The notes beneath the pieces were generated by a model. It searched no databases and was not told the DNA's origin. It saw nothing but the letters and a program-made list of their open reading frames with translations. From assembly GCA_019090895.1 (NCBI GenBank), contig JAHRVB010000051.1, forward strand, positions 1 through 64,000: DNA of 64,000 nt, in the 5' to 3' direction. Below are positions 35,554-45,400 of this stretch, one piece after another. This stretch comes from Kangiellaceae bacterium (GTDB lineage: Bacteria; Pseudomonadota; Gammaproteobacteria; Enterobacterales; Kangiellaceae). The position numbers and the translations under genes were made by a program. Position 1 is the first letter of the stretch. Each line of letters begins with the position of its first letter.

Positions 35554-36349
35554 TTTGAGCCTCATTATTAACTAACTTTACAAAAATTTCATATAAATCA
35601 TGACTTTGGTCGACAGCCCTAAATTCACTTAAACTACCGTTAAATTTGGTCATGCCATTATTAATTAGCACAACTTTATCGCACAGCTTTTCAACTTCGT
35701 GCAAATGGTGAGTAGAAAATATTACTGGAACATTGCTTCCTTTATAGGATTGAATAAAATCCAGTATTGTCTTGGCGGAGATCACATCTAGACCTGTTGT
35801 AGGCTCATCCAACACAATAACTTCGGGTTGATGAATCACGGTACGCGCGATATTGGCTCGCTGCTTCATCCCAGTTGACAGTGAGTCAGCTTTTTTATCC
35901 GCAAAACTTTGAATATCCAGTAAATCAAAAATCTTTTCAACTTCGGCTGCGAGATGCAGTTCCTTCATACCGTGTAAACGACCAAAATATTCAACATTTT
36001 CTCTCACCGTCAAGCGATGGTACAAACTAGTTGTTCCAGACAAAAACCCTATTCTTCGTCTCATTGCCAGAGGATTGGCTACTACATCTTCTCCATTAAT
36101 CGCAATTTTACCTGCAGTAGGGCTTATGGCTGTCGACAGCATTCGCAGGCTGGTGGTCTTACCAGCTCCATTCGGCCCAAGAAGTCCCAGGACCTGACCT
36201 TTATCACAACTAAAACTGACATCTTGTACAGCATTAAACCAGTGTCCCTCATAGCGTGGATCTGATAACTCATTGTTTCTTTTAAGGTTTTCTTTGATCG
36301 TTTTATTATCAAGACGAAATCGTTTTTGTAAATTATTTACTTCGAGCAT
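35546..36349 (-). CDS. natA: ABC transporter ATPase (NatA-like)
   Basis: A 267-aa ATPase with Walker A GLLGPNGAGKTT, the Q-loop region, signature LSTGMKQRANIARTV, Walker B VIVLDEPTTGLD and the H-loop in STHHLHEVEKLCD. The signature reads LSTGMKQ, common in this subfamily. The start at 36349 has AGGAA about 6 bases before it; an ATG two codons upstream is too close to that site. Partner of the permease downstream. Confidence 0.92.
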   Translation of the reverse strand: MLEVNNLQKRFRLDNKTIKENLKRNNELSDPRYEGHWFNAVQDVSFSCDKGQVLGLLGPNGAGKTTSLRMLSTAISPTAGKIAINGEDVVANPLAMRRRIGFLSGTTSLYHRLTVRENVEYFGRLHGMKELHLAAEVEKIFDLLDIQSFADKKADSLSTGMKQRANIARTVIHQPEVIVLDEPTTGLDVISAKTILDFIQSYKGSNVPVIFSTHHLHEVEKLCDKVVLINNGMTKFNGSLSEFRAVDQSHDLYEIFVKLVNNEAQNV

Positions 36350-36806
36350 ACACATTTCCTATTATAGCTATAGACGAGCCTTGTCGAACAGATCACTTTA
36401 ACGAGTATAAACCCAGTCTGCTGCGGCAACAATCTAGCAGAATGTCAGTCTAATTAGTACACAGATTCATCATTTTATTACAAAACAATGATTGTTTATT
36501 CTAAATTCATATATATTAGAAATAGAAGTTTGCATTGTGCCCCTCGCTTTTGGAATCGTCGTTTTCAAATAGTGACCAAGATTTAAGCTAAGAATAATGC
36601 AATAGAGAAGTACTCTACTGTTCAATGGTCAGTAATTGAAGACACTTACCGAGATAGATTGAGCTCGAAAAGATAGGGCCATAAGAATTGATTATCCAGC
36701 GAATCAATTCTTCAATGTTTATAGCTAACTCTAAACACCACCTAATCAGCCGTTGTAAAGAGTGATAGTGTTTATGGCTACTTAACTAACCGAAATTCAA
36801 TGGGAT
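36350..36806. other. Intergenic region with two inverted repeats
   Basis: This 457-base region lies between the end of the 187-aa gene and natA. It has a 15-bp palindrome AAACAAT-G-ATTGTTT (36483-36497) about 130 bases upstream of natA, a possible operator. It also has a hairpin with 11-bp perfect arms (36683-36693 and 36702-36712), just after the last gene of the Tad array. No gene is visible. Confidence 0.55.
36683..36712. repeat. Hairpin with 11-bp perfect arms after the Tad array
   Basis: AAGAATTGATT and AATCAATTCTT pair perfectly around an 8-base loop. It lies about 95 bases downstream of the 187-aa gene's stop on the minus strand. No T-run follows, so a Rho-independent terminator is doubtful; an RNA-stabilising stem is possible. 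Confidence 0.5.
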
Positions 36807-37370
36807 TTATTTAACTCTACAAACTGAAATTTTAGTCATACCCAGTTTAGCAATAATCATATTCAGTGGCATAACATTTGTTAAAGCAATATAAGCTTCA
36901 GCACGCGTTTTAGCCAATGACACTGATAATGCTGATGCCACTTGCAAAGATTGTTTCACCCGCTTTAAGCTCACTCTAATTTTATCCAATGCCTTGTGGC
37001 AAGCCGCGCTTTGAACTGTATTATTAGTCGTGTCAATGATATCTTCAGCAAGAGTAAGTGCATTGTCAACTGATTGATCGAATTCGGCTTTTAATATCGC
37101 CGGATAATTTATATTTTCACCAGCAGCGACTAAAATTTTTGACGTCTCCAAGCTATTTTTCTGAGCAATATCTCGAGAAAATCCAGCTAATACTTGCCCC
37201 GAGTTTAAGCTCTGAATTTTTTTACTTACTTTAGTGACCCTCGCCATCACATTGGTTAGTGAATCGAGTTGCTCAACATTGACTTCGGCTTTCGCGTCAC
37301 AACTCAAGCCAAGATTGCAGCAGCTTATTACTGATAAAAGTAAAACAATATTCGAACGACTGTTTCTCAT
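36807..37370 (-). CDS. Exported helical protein, 187 aa, unknown
   Basis: An N-terminal signal (IVLLLSVISCCNLGLSC) is followed by a small alpha-helical mature chain with two Cys (SAACHKAL and ISVCRVK) that could form a disulfide. No domain is recognised. It is the last gene of the codirectional run from the pilins, 159 bases after the VWA gene, with a hairpin between them, so its link to the locus is only by position. Confidence 0.7.
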   Translation of the reverse strand: MRNSRSNIVLLLSVISCCNLGLSCDAKAEVNVEQLDSLTNVMARVTKVSKKIQSLNSGQVLAGFSRDIAQKNSLETSKILVAAGENINYPAILKAEFDQSVDNALTLAEDIIDTTNNTVQSAACHKALDKIRVSLKRVKQSLQVASALSVSLAKTRAEAYIALTNVMPLNMIIAKLGMTKISVCRVK

Positions 37371-37452
37371 TTATTGACTCCTAAAAGCTAGCTAAGAATT
37401 GGAACAAACGGCTATCACTAAACCGTTTTTCCGGAAGTATTTTCTTAAAATT

Positions 37453-37479
37453 AAGATGACTTTTGAAAAAAGTCATCTT
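37453..37479 (-). terminator. Strong hairpin after the VWA gene
   Basis: Twelve-base perfect arms (37453-37464 and 37468-37479) surround a 3-base loop. On the minus strand it follows the VWA gene's stop by about 50 bases and is followed by AATTTTAAG. The stem is very stable; the T-run is only four long. Confidence 0.65.
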
Positions 37480-37529
37480 CTTACAAAACCGCTAAAGCAT
37501 CCTTTTTTTTATCTACAGTCAACGACACC

Positions 37530-40500
37530 TCAAACCCCGGTTCGCCGTTGTCGGAACAGAGCTATTGGTAAGAAAATAAGCCAAAAAAACCATCCTAACA
37601 CGCCGCCACCACTCTCGTTGGTGCTCTCGGTAGTTGGCACACTTGAAGATTTTGATGATGCGACTATCTCCACTTCAACCCTCACCGTTTTGAATGCGCC
37701 TTGGTTATCGGTGACAGTGAATTCAAAAGTATCTTTACCCTGATAATTATTGGGTGGAGTATAGAATACCCGTTCACTATCATTTTCGACTCTACTAATC
37801 GAACCACCTTTGGCTGATGAAACCTCTATTTCACTTATCTCTACACTGTCTCCATCAGCGTCTTGAATGTTTTCTAATAGATTTATCATAACAGCTGAGT
37901 TTTCTTCAGTGGTTTGAGTGGATACGAAGACTTTGGGTGCTACATTATCGTAAACAAAAAATCCTTTGTAAGGATTATTTTTAAGCTGAATAAGTGCATA
38001 CCCATTTTCTAATTGTGCACTAGTATCTTCAGACCATAAGTTAGTTGTTCTATCGAATGAATAAAGAGCTGATGGATAGAACCTGTCTTTGTAAAATATC
38101 TTTATCTCCTTAGATTCGCCTACAGCTAACCCTATTGTTTCAAACTCAAAATATCCGTGGGAAGAGGAGTCGTTAATCAATCCCAAGTTTTGGTCTGTTA
38201 GCGAACCAACTAAAGAGCTAACAAATGAAAGCTCTTCTGGAAGTGCAAAAGTTAGCCCTAAACCAGATTCCGCTCGTAAAGAAACGACATTTGATTGCTT
38301 GTAGTCTGCAATATCATCTCCGTTGCCATCATAGATCACGAGCTCATTATCGTCTGACATACCATCCAAATCGAAATCGCTACGATCAACTTTAGCGGTA
38401 AATACAGAGAAATTATTCGATTTTTCATTTGCTATGCTAGTTGCAGTTAGCGTTAAATTATACTTGTCTGCACCACCTAAATCTTCTGGTAAAGTAAATA
38501 TCACTCGAACCTCTTCACTTGCGCCTTTTGTTAAAGAGACTCCGTCCTTCGACAAAACAATAGGTGTACCATCCTGCATTTCTGCATGGAGTTGGAAGGT
38601 ATCGAAATCTCCTGTGTTAGTGACTTTAAAACCAACATCATATTGAGCGCCTGGAGAGAATAACTGTGATATTTTGCTGATTGGTCTAACCTCAACAGAT
38701 TGCCCAGAATATGCTTGATTATAGGTACGTTCAAATTTACTTCCGGTTTGAGTTTCTCCTGAGACTAAGATACTGAACACATCCTCCGGTAAGGAAACGC
38801 TACCTAAATACCGCGAAGAAAACTCATCCTGCTTCACTAGTTCAACTTCTACTTGCTCTAAAATATTTGCTTCAGCTGACACAAGCGTCATTTGAAGGTT
38901 TTTGATCTTTCCGGTTAATGTTAGAGAAACTGTTTGACTCGATGATTTAAGAGGTAATCCTTCGATTGGAAACAAGCCTTGATGTTCGGGTCGACCTTTG
39001 TATTCTACAAACCCAAAATCTAGAATTTTAATATCGGAAATGGTATCAACACTTAGCGCATAACTTTGCCCGGCTTCTCCAGAAATTCTCACTCGCCATT
39101 CGCCTTGACTTGGGTTAGCGACAATAAAATTACTATTCGCATTACTTTTTGTAATAGTTACGTCAATGTCTCCCACTAAGACTTCCGTTCCATCCGGTCT
39201 AAACAAACCAACGATTCCTAACTGCTGCATACTGATATTAACGAATATTTGAGAAGATTCTGCATCAACTAGAAAGTCATGAATAACTTCACTACCAGCT
39301 TTTTTTAACCGTTCGTACGGAGTCTTTGTAGAAGCTATAGTGTAATTATGAAAAGTATCCAATTGAGTCGCACCAAAGTGTTTCAACACCTCAGTTTTAG
39401 GAAAATTCTTACCAACTATCACTCCAGGCAACACTCCACTAAGCTTAGTTACTTTCTCAGTGCCACCATAAAATTCAGGATCGATATAAACGAAGGTACC
39501 TTCTGCCCCAGAAACTGTATGTGCGTAGCTATGGATATCGCCTTGCGAGCCTGATGCTACATCGGTATAAGCGCTATCAGTATTACCTGATAGTAAAAAG
39601 TTGATTCTGATGTTCTTTTCATTTGCAAGGCTAACAATCGACGAGGCTAGTTCAGGATTTTTAGTCGTTTCATCTGTATATAAATAAAGCACAGTGTTAT
39701 TCGCTGCCGCATTTACCATTTTTAATAAAGCATCAAGCGACAACTCCGGCGCATCCCCACCATCATCTGGTACGCGAAGTTGAACAGAATTTATATTTGC
39801 CAGCATCCCATCGGGGTTGGTTGCGGTAAGAATTTCGCCTATACCAGGGTCTCCGTAAGACACTAGAAAGAATCGAGAAATGTCTTTATCATCATCTTTT
39901 AATGCGTCAACCGATCGAGCCATCGCATTTTTAATGCCAGCAACAATATCGCCCATACTACCCGTTGTATCAATAATGAAGCCTATGTTTGCATATGGTA
40001 ACTGTCCTAAAAACTTCGAGATATTTGTATCGAGTTGCTCTCTTGTCAAGGTTGAACTTGCAAGCACATTTTCTATAATTCGAATAACATAATCAGTGGT
40101 ATGTAGAGTTGCTACTTGAACGGCTTCTTCATGAAGAGACTGATTTTGTGTGTCTTTGTTAAGTCCATTGCCTTCCGCTATGCCATGATCACATTTATAA
40201 TAAAGGGGATCTGCTGTACCCAAAAAACCTGCAAACCAGCCAGTTGTTACAACTTCGAGCCCTCGAGGCCCAAGTGTTAAAATTCCAAGCGGTTTTTCAT
40301 CAAAGGATTCAAGATCCCATACACAGGTTTCGTAACCCAATTTATCTTCAATATTTTCACCTTCCCACTCATCCTGAGGCGAAACGGGATCTTCGTTATG
40401 TGTCAAGGCCGAATAAATATCTCGATGACCTAAATTAATCCAATTTGAATGAGCATAGAAATCCTGCAGCGTGTGCAATGCCTGTCCCAGTCTTTCTCTA

Positions 40501-40868
40501 GCATAAAAAACATCTGGGTCATCAGTAGTTGTTAGAATTAGTTCAATCTCATCTCTAATTTCTATTAGCCGTCCACTACACCCCCTAACGTCGCCGATAT
40601 ACTCCTCGTCACAATGTGCCCGCTTTACATCTGCCTCATTGTCATCAACTCCCGCGTTGGCCTCTTGCACTTCTAGTATCGCCTCCGGTGAAAAGCCTCT
40701 TGCCTGCCCATCAACAGTGAACTTTGTCAATCCGTCTTGGGTAACTGTAAGATGGTTTAAAAGAACGTCTTTCCACACTGGCCAATAGCTTTCTGAAGGC
40801 TTGAATGCAGAGACACTCAAAGAATAAAACAAGCAGCTGACCAATAAAATCTTTACATAATTGAGCAC
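37530..40868 (-). CDS. Het-C/VWA surface protein with GlyGly-CTERM tail (VWA7-like)
   Basis: A 1112-aa exported protein. The N-terminus has a signal peptide and then a Het-C-like domain (about 22-280) with HTLQDFYAHSNW (132-143). A VWA domain follows at about 294-480 with the MIDAS start FIIDTTGSMG (D300). Later parts include beta-sandwich repeats, a Ca-binding loop (FDLDGMSDDNEL), and a cadherin-like region (YQGKDTFEFTVTDNQG). The C-terminus (SGGGVLGWFF, then a hydrophobic helix and RQRR) is a GlyGly-CTERM signal processed by rhombosortase. Het-C plus VWA matches the VWA7 architecture. It starts 2 bases after the upstream gene. Confidence 0.88.
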   Translation of the reverse strand: MLNYVKILLVSCLFYSLSVSAFKPSESYWPVWKDVLLNHLTVTQDGLTKFTVDGQARGFSPEAILEVQEANAGVDDNEADVKRAHCDEEYIGDVRGCSGRLIEIRDEIELILTTTDDPDVFYARERLGQALHTLQDFYAHSNWINLGHRDIYSALTHNEDPVSPQDEWEGENIEDKLGYETCVWDLESFDEKPLGILTLGPRGLEVVTTGWFAGFLGTADPLYYKCDHGIAEGNGLNKDTQNQSLHEEAVQVATLHTTDYVIRIIENVLASSTLTREQLDTNISKFLGQLPYANIGFIIDTTGSMGDIVAGIKNAMARSVDALKDDDKDISRFFLVSYGDPGIGEILTATNPDGMLANINSVQLRVPDDGGDAPELSLDALLKMVNAAANNTVLYLYTDETTKNPELASSIVSLANEKNIRINFLLSGNTDSAYTDVASGSQGDIHSYAHTVSGAEGTFVYIDPEFYGGTEKVTKLSGVLPGVIVGKNFPKTEVLKHFGATQLDTFHNYTIASTKTPYERLKKAGSEVIHDFLVDAESSQIFVNISMQQLGIVGLFRPDGTEVLVGDIDVTITKSNANSNFIVANPSQGEWRVRISGEAGQSYALSVDTISDIKILDFGFVEYKGRPEHQGLFPIEGLPLKSSSQTVSLTLTGKIKNLQMTLVSAEANILEQVEVELVKQDEFSSRYLGSVSLPEDVFSILVSGETQTGSKFERTYNQAYSGQSVEVRPISKISQLFSPGAQYDVGFKVTNTGDFDTFQLHAEMQDGTPIVLSKDGVSLTKGASEEVRVIFTLPEDLGGADKYNLTLTATSIANEKSNNFSVFTAKVDRSDFDLDGMSDDNELVIYDGNGDDIADYKQSNVVSLRAESGLGLTFALPEELSFVSSLVGSLTDQNLGLINDSSSHGYFEFETIGLAVGESKEIKIFYKDRFYPSALYSFDRTTNLWSEDTSAQLENGYALIQLKNNPYKGFFVYDNVAPKVFVSTQTTEENSAVMINLLENIQDADGDSVEISEIEVSSAKGGSISRVENDSERVFYTPPNNYQGKDTFEFTVTDNQGAFKTVRVEVEIVASSKSSSVPTTESTNESGGGVLGWFFWLIFLPIALFRQRRTGV

Positions 40869-40870
40869 GA

Positions 40871-41971
40871 TTAAGTTTCCTTACTTGCATTGGTTGACAA
40901 GCTTTTAATAATGATTGTGTTGGGTTTCACACGGTGATTGACGTAAATCAAAAACGCTCCACTTGGTGACACCTTTAATGATGAACCATAAAACAAGGTC
41001 GATTCATCAACGTGTTTTATGAACGATAAATATTCTTTTGAGGTGGTCAATGACCCCGTCAAATATAGTTTATTCTTTACAAGATCTACCGAGTTAATAA
41101 TCCCTGTTTGATTTGGCCTGTATTTTGAAAATACACCATTTGTTTGCTGAACTTTATTTAGAAGTCCATCAGAAATATCATAAACAATAAGACCGGTTTC
41201 TCCGCCTGCAACAAAAATAGTATTGCTATCTTCACTAAACACAATACCCATTGGATTACCTGACGGAGCCAATTTACCACGATTGTTATAGGTTGAAGAA
41301 TCAATACCCAGCACTTTAAAAATAAGCGGGACAGAGATCTCAGCTACTGATAGTGCGTTATTCTTACTAAGTACAAACGCTAGTTTTTTTCCATTCTTAG
41401 ACATTTTCAAGTTATAGCTCGGACCAATAGAAAACGACTTTAAAAAAACCACATTATTCTCAAGTTCGTAAATTGAGATCCCAGAACAATGTTTCACTTC
41501 ACACCCGTTTGTATAAAGATAACGGCCATCAGGTGTAATTTCAATATCACGAGCGGAGGAAATTTTTTCTTCATGAATGAGATGAACATTACTAAGATTT
41601 TCAATATTAAATATTTTTAGCGAGCGAGGAACTGTTACGAAAAGACGTTTCTCGTCCTTTGTTACTTCGATATCGTAGATAGTCGTAATATCTTTCCCGA
41701 GATCGATTTTTGAAAAAAGAACTGGATTCGCTAAATCGGACAAATCTATAATATGAATTTCTTTGACCTGATTATTCGCATACTTCTGCTCTGTGATTAA
41801 CGCAAATTTCGAGCTATCTATAAACAACGGACCATGACCAATACTATTAATTGCCAGGTAAAAGCCAACGTCTTTATCATCCACCGTTGATTGTCTCGTA
41901 CAACTCGTCAAGACAACTGCTATCAATAGAAAATACCGCCTTACCAGAAAAATGTGTTCCATCCCCCTCAT
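40871..41971 (-). CDS. Beta-propeller lipoprotein (LVIVD-like repeats)
   Basis: A 366-aa lipoprotein (lipobox VLTSC). The chain has repeated blades such as IHIIDLSDLANPVLFSKIDL and ISIYELENNVVFLKSF, similar to LVIVD/YVTN propeller repeats that form protein-binding surfaces. It lies 1 base after the 141-aa gene and 2 bases before the VWA protein, so likely works with it. The start is uncertain: ATGs at codons 1 and 4 are both weak. Confidence 0.75.
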   Translation of the reverse strand: MRGMEHIFLVRRYFLLIAVVLTSCTRQSTVDDKDVGFYLAINSIGHGPLFIDSSKFALITEQKYANNQVKEIHIIDLSDLANPVLFSKIDLGKDITTIYDIEVTKDEKRLFVTVPRSLKIFNIENLSNVHLIHEEKISSARDIEITPDGRYLYTNGCEVKHCSGISIYELENNVVFLKSFSIGPSYNLKMSKNGKKLAFVLSKNNALSVAEISVPLIFKVLGIDSSTYNNRGKLAPSGNPMGIVFSEDSNTIFVAGGETGLIVYDISDGLLNKVQQTNGVFSKYRPNQTGIINSVDLVKNKLYLTGSLTTSKEYLSFIKHVDESTLFYGSSLKVSPSGAFLIYVNHRVKPNTIIIKSLSTNASKET

Positions 41972-41972
41972 T

Positions 41973-42398
41973 TTATGGCAAACTCGATAAAAACCAGCCT
42001 GCTGGCGTTTTTACGAAAGTACAATAAGTACTGGTATTATAGTTTTTGGCTAAAACTCGAAGCTTCGCCCTGGCTTTTTTTGTCGCAGCAAACCTCTTTT
42101 TCAAACGCTTGTTGGGTTTTTCGTATATCAATTTACCCAGTTTGATTTCGTTGATACCTCCACTTTTCTGGTACCACTCTGCATGTTTTTTATCCAACAG
42201 CTTACGGCTATGCTCTAGCTCTTTGCTGCTCGGCTTAAACGGCATCAAGCTGATAAATGATTCGAGATTTTTATTCTCAATCAAATCGAAAGTCGCCAAA
42301 CAACGTGATTGCAACTCCTTATCAAGAGACTCATTGGATAGAGCCTCTAACGAAATCACAGCAAAAAAAGAAAAAACAAAATACTTGAAATTTTTCAT
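41973..42398 (-). CDS. Small exported protein, 141 aa, unknown
   Basis: A signal peptide (YFVFSFFAVISLEALS) precedes a basic helical chain with two Cys and FVKTPAGWFLSSLP at the end, which resembles the end of lumazine/NTF2-like exported proteins. I do not recognise the family. The ATG at 42398 has GGGA 6 bases before it; the ATG at 42410 is weaker. Confidence 0.7.
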   Translation of the reverse strand: MKNFKYFVFSFFAVISLEALSNESLDKELQSRCLATFDLIENKNLESFISLMPFKPSSKELEHSRKLLDKKHAEWYQKSGGINEIKLGKLIYEKPNKRLKKRFAATKKARAKLRVLAKNYNTSTYCTFVKTPAGWFLSSLP

Positions 42399-42484
42399 AT
42401 AAAATCCCATCTTATTGTCGAGACAATTAGTTAGTTACATAAATACGAGAGTGTGTTAGATCACAAACTCTCGACTGAAAACAC

Positions 42485-45400
42485 TTAGTATTCTTGCTGC
42501 AACTTCAACAAATAGTCCTTAGTTGATTTTCTTCTTTTCGTCAGGCCGACATCGATGGTGAAAGTTTTAGTCGTGTCCTTCAGTAAATCCCGTCCTTCCT
42601 GCGCATCGCCAGAGATAGAAATAACATCACCTTCAAATTCGATATAATAAGTACCAATTTCATCTTCGGCCCTTATTCCAACTAGCTGAATTTCATGCTG
42701 CCCAGCGGACATTGCCATCGAAATGGGACCTATTTTACGGCTAGGCTCTGAACCATCAGAAACAACATTTCCATCCACAACTAATTTATAAATATCATCG
42801 TTTAGATTGCCGTTGTCCCCGTAAGTAATATCGACAACAAAAGGAACCGTAAAGACCAGCGCATTACTTAATACGCCGCCCACTTCAACGGTTACATCAC
42901 CAGTAACTATTCCATTAGGAACCGTCACAGTCAGTTGATTATCGGAAGCACTATTGACGTTAGCAATAATTCGCGCTCCGCTCTTACCGGCAAAGGTCAC
43001 TGTATTACCGGAAGGAATTGAGCTAAATCCAAGCCCATCTATCACAACAATATCTCCTGGCTGTCCTTCATCGGGTCTGAGTCTCGCAATTTCTAATCCA
43101 TCTCCAATTTGTATATTGACTGGTGACACTGCTGTCTGGCCTCGATGTTCAACAGTAACAGTAATATCCCTTCCTATTGCTAACTCTAAATACTCACCAG
43201 GGACAGTAATTGTCAATACCGTTCCATCTTCTGAAACAGAATCGTGCTTAATTCTTTCCAGAGTTTCGCTTCTACCTAAATCATCCAATATAGTGATAGG
43301 CTCTTCGTCAAACCAATACCATCGTTCGTTGATTCCAAAACCAGAACCGATAACCCTTAGTTCTTCATCTTGATTAATCGCTCTCATCATGACCGGATCA
43401 ATGTCGACAATATTAAGCCCCCAAACAACCATGAAATCAGTTTTTATTGGAACCGCAGCCATGTCTTTAATTGTTTTTACTTGGTCTATAATTATGTCAG
43501 CGATTTTAGCGCCTTTAATAATCGCCTCCATTTGACCTTTAAATGGTGTAAACTGCTTAGCAAGCGCCTCAGCAGTAATCGCCAATAAATCATCAGTTTC
43601 TATCCCCATACTAACGAATATTTCGCTCATGATTGGGCCAAATTTGAACCCATTACCAAGGTCAAAAAGTATTTCCACTTCATTTTTGTAAAATTCATTC
43701 ACTATGTTATAAGCTGCAGCATCGAGGTCTTCTGCAGTGACATCATCATCGCTATACAACTTTGAAACTTCTGCAACTAGTGACGGAGAATACTTAATCA
43801 TAATTTTTGTCACGGCTACTGGATCAAACCCTGTTGGTTCGTAATCTATTAGCACTAAAACCAAATCAAAGTACTTAAGCAAGATTCCCTCAACAATTGT
43901 TCTAATGCCCAAATACTGTCGCGCTTCTTTAGTCTGCTTGTCATAGTCAGATGCACCGTTAAGATCAAATGGTGTCGGACCAAGGGGATCGCCAACGCCA
44001 GGTGCGATTACCTGATAGACACAATTTTGATACGGGCACTCTGGGTATAAGTGATCTTTAGACCACATCTCTATCCCAAGAAACGTTCCGTCTTGTGGTC
44101 CTATCATATTACTATCGTAAGCCGAGGAAATATGACTCCTTAATGGATTGTCTAAGTCGATTTCACGATAATCATCATCAGTACCAAGCGGGAAAATTCT
44201 TGTACTTAAAAACAACCTAGTTCTGTTTTGTAGCTCGACACAACCGTCATAAACAATCTTAGCTTTTTCTTCATCGTTAACATCAGTATTCTCAGGGCAC
44301 TTAGGATCACTCGGTAGCCAAGAGTCTAAAAAGTTCGTGGCTTCCATGCTCATATTAAAGAAAGCTGATTCAAATGTAGTGATGTCAGGTTTCAAAACAC
44401 CGTCAGCTTTACTTTGAATTAAGGCATTCAATTTTTGTATACTCTGACTAAATTTTCTCGCCGCAGCGGCGGATTTAGTCAGGCCGTCTGCATCAAGTTT
44501 CGCCAGAATTAACGATGCTTTTTCTGTCAAAAGTATAACCGTGTCTGTTTCCAGAGGATCAACCGCTGACGGAGAAGCGTCAAATAAAGTCGTTAAATGT
44601 GAAAGCACATCTTGGTATTCTTGATAAGTTAATATCGCGTCTCTCGTTTCACTTAGCCGAGTATTATCAAGATTAGAAAGTGAAATAAAATCAATGATTA
44701 ATTTAATTGCTGTACTATTCAATCCAAGTTCTAGAGAATCCATCGATGGGAAAGAATAACCTGAAACGTGGGATTTACCTGTTTTATTTCCTTCGTTATC
44801 AAGAATCCATGAATATATGGCGACTGGTGAACCTTCTCTAATTTCTAACTGATATAGATTGGTATCACCAACTCGTTCAGCGACCGTTCCTCCAATAGCT
44901 TCTAATTGGGCTGTGTCTTGACTAATGCCACCAACCGGAGCGAAAGTAATATCAACCACTCGATTAACAAAATAGGATATATTATTGCTATCGCCCACTA
45001 GATTGTTAATTCTTACAACGCCAGTTTTAACGTCTTCTGGTACGGTAACTCTAACGCTATTGCTAGAAATAGAATCAGGAATGGCACCGATACCTTCAAA
45101 CAAAACCGTGACATCGTCGGAAAAATCCACACCTGTTATGGTGATTTGTTCTCCGGAAATAATTTCTTTGGTGCTCAACTCCGTCATGACTGGAGCGCCT
45201 TCTGGTTCAAGCTGGACATTTCGTTTGTTAGACCGGACTAGTCCATCAGTTAAATAAACACTTTCCGTTCCTGCTGGAATTTTCACCTGAATACTGTTAT
45301 CAACGAGGTTTGCGACAACATTACTACTCGTCGTTCCATGTTGAAAAACTACATACATCGTGTCTGCTTGAGGCAAGTTATTCTCAATGGTCAAAAACAA

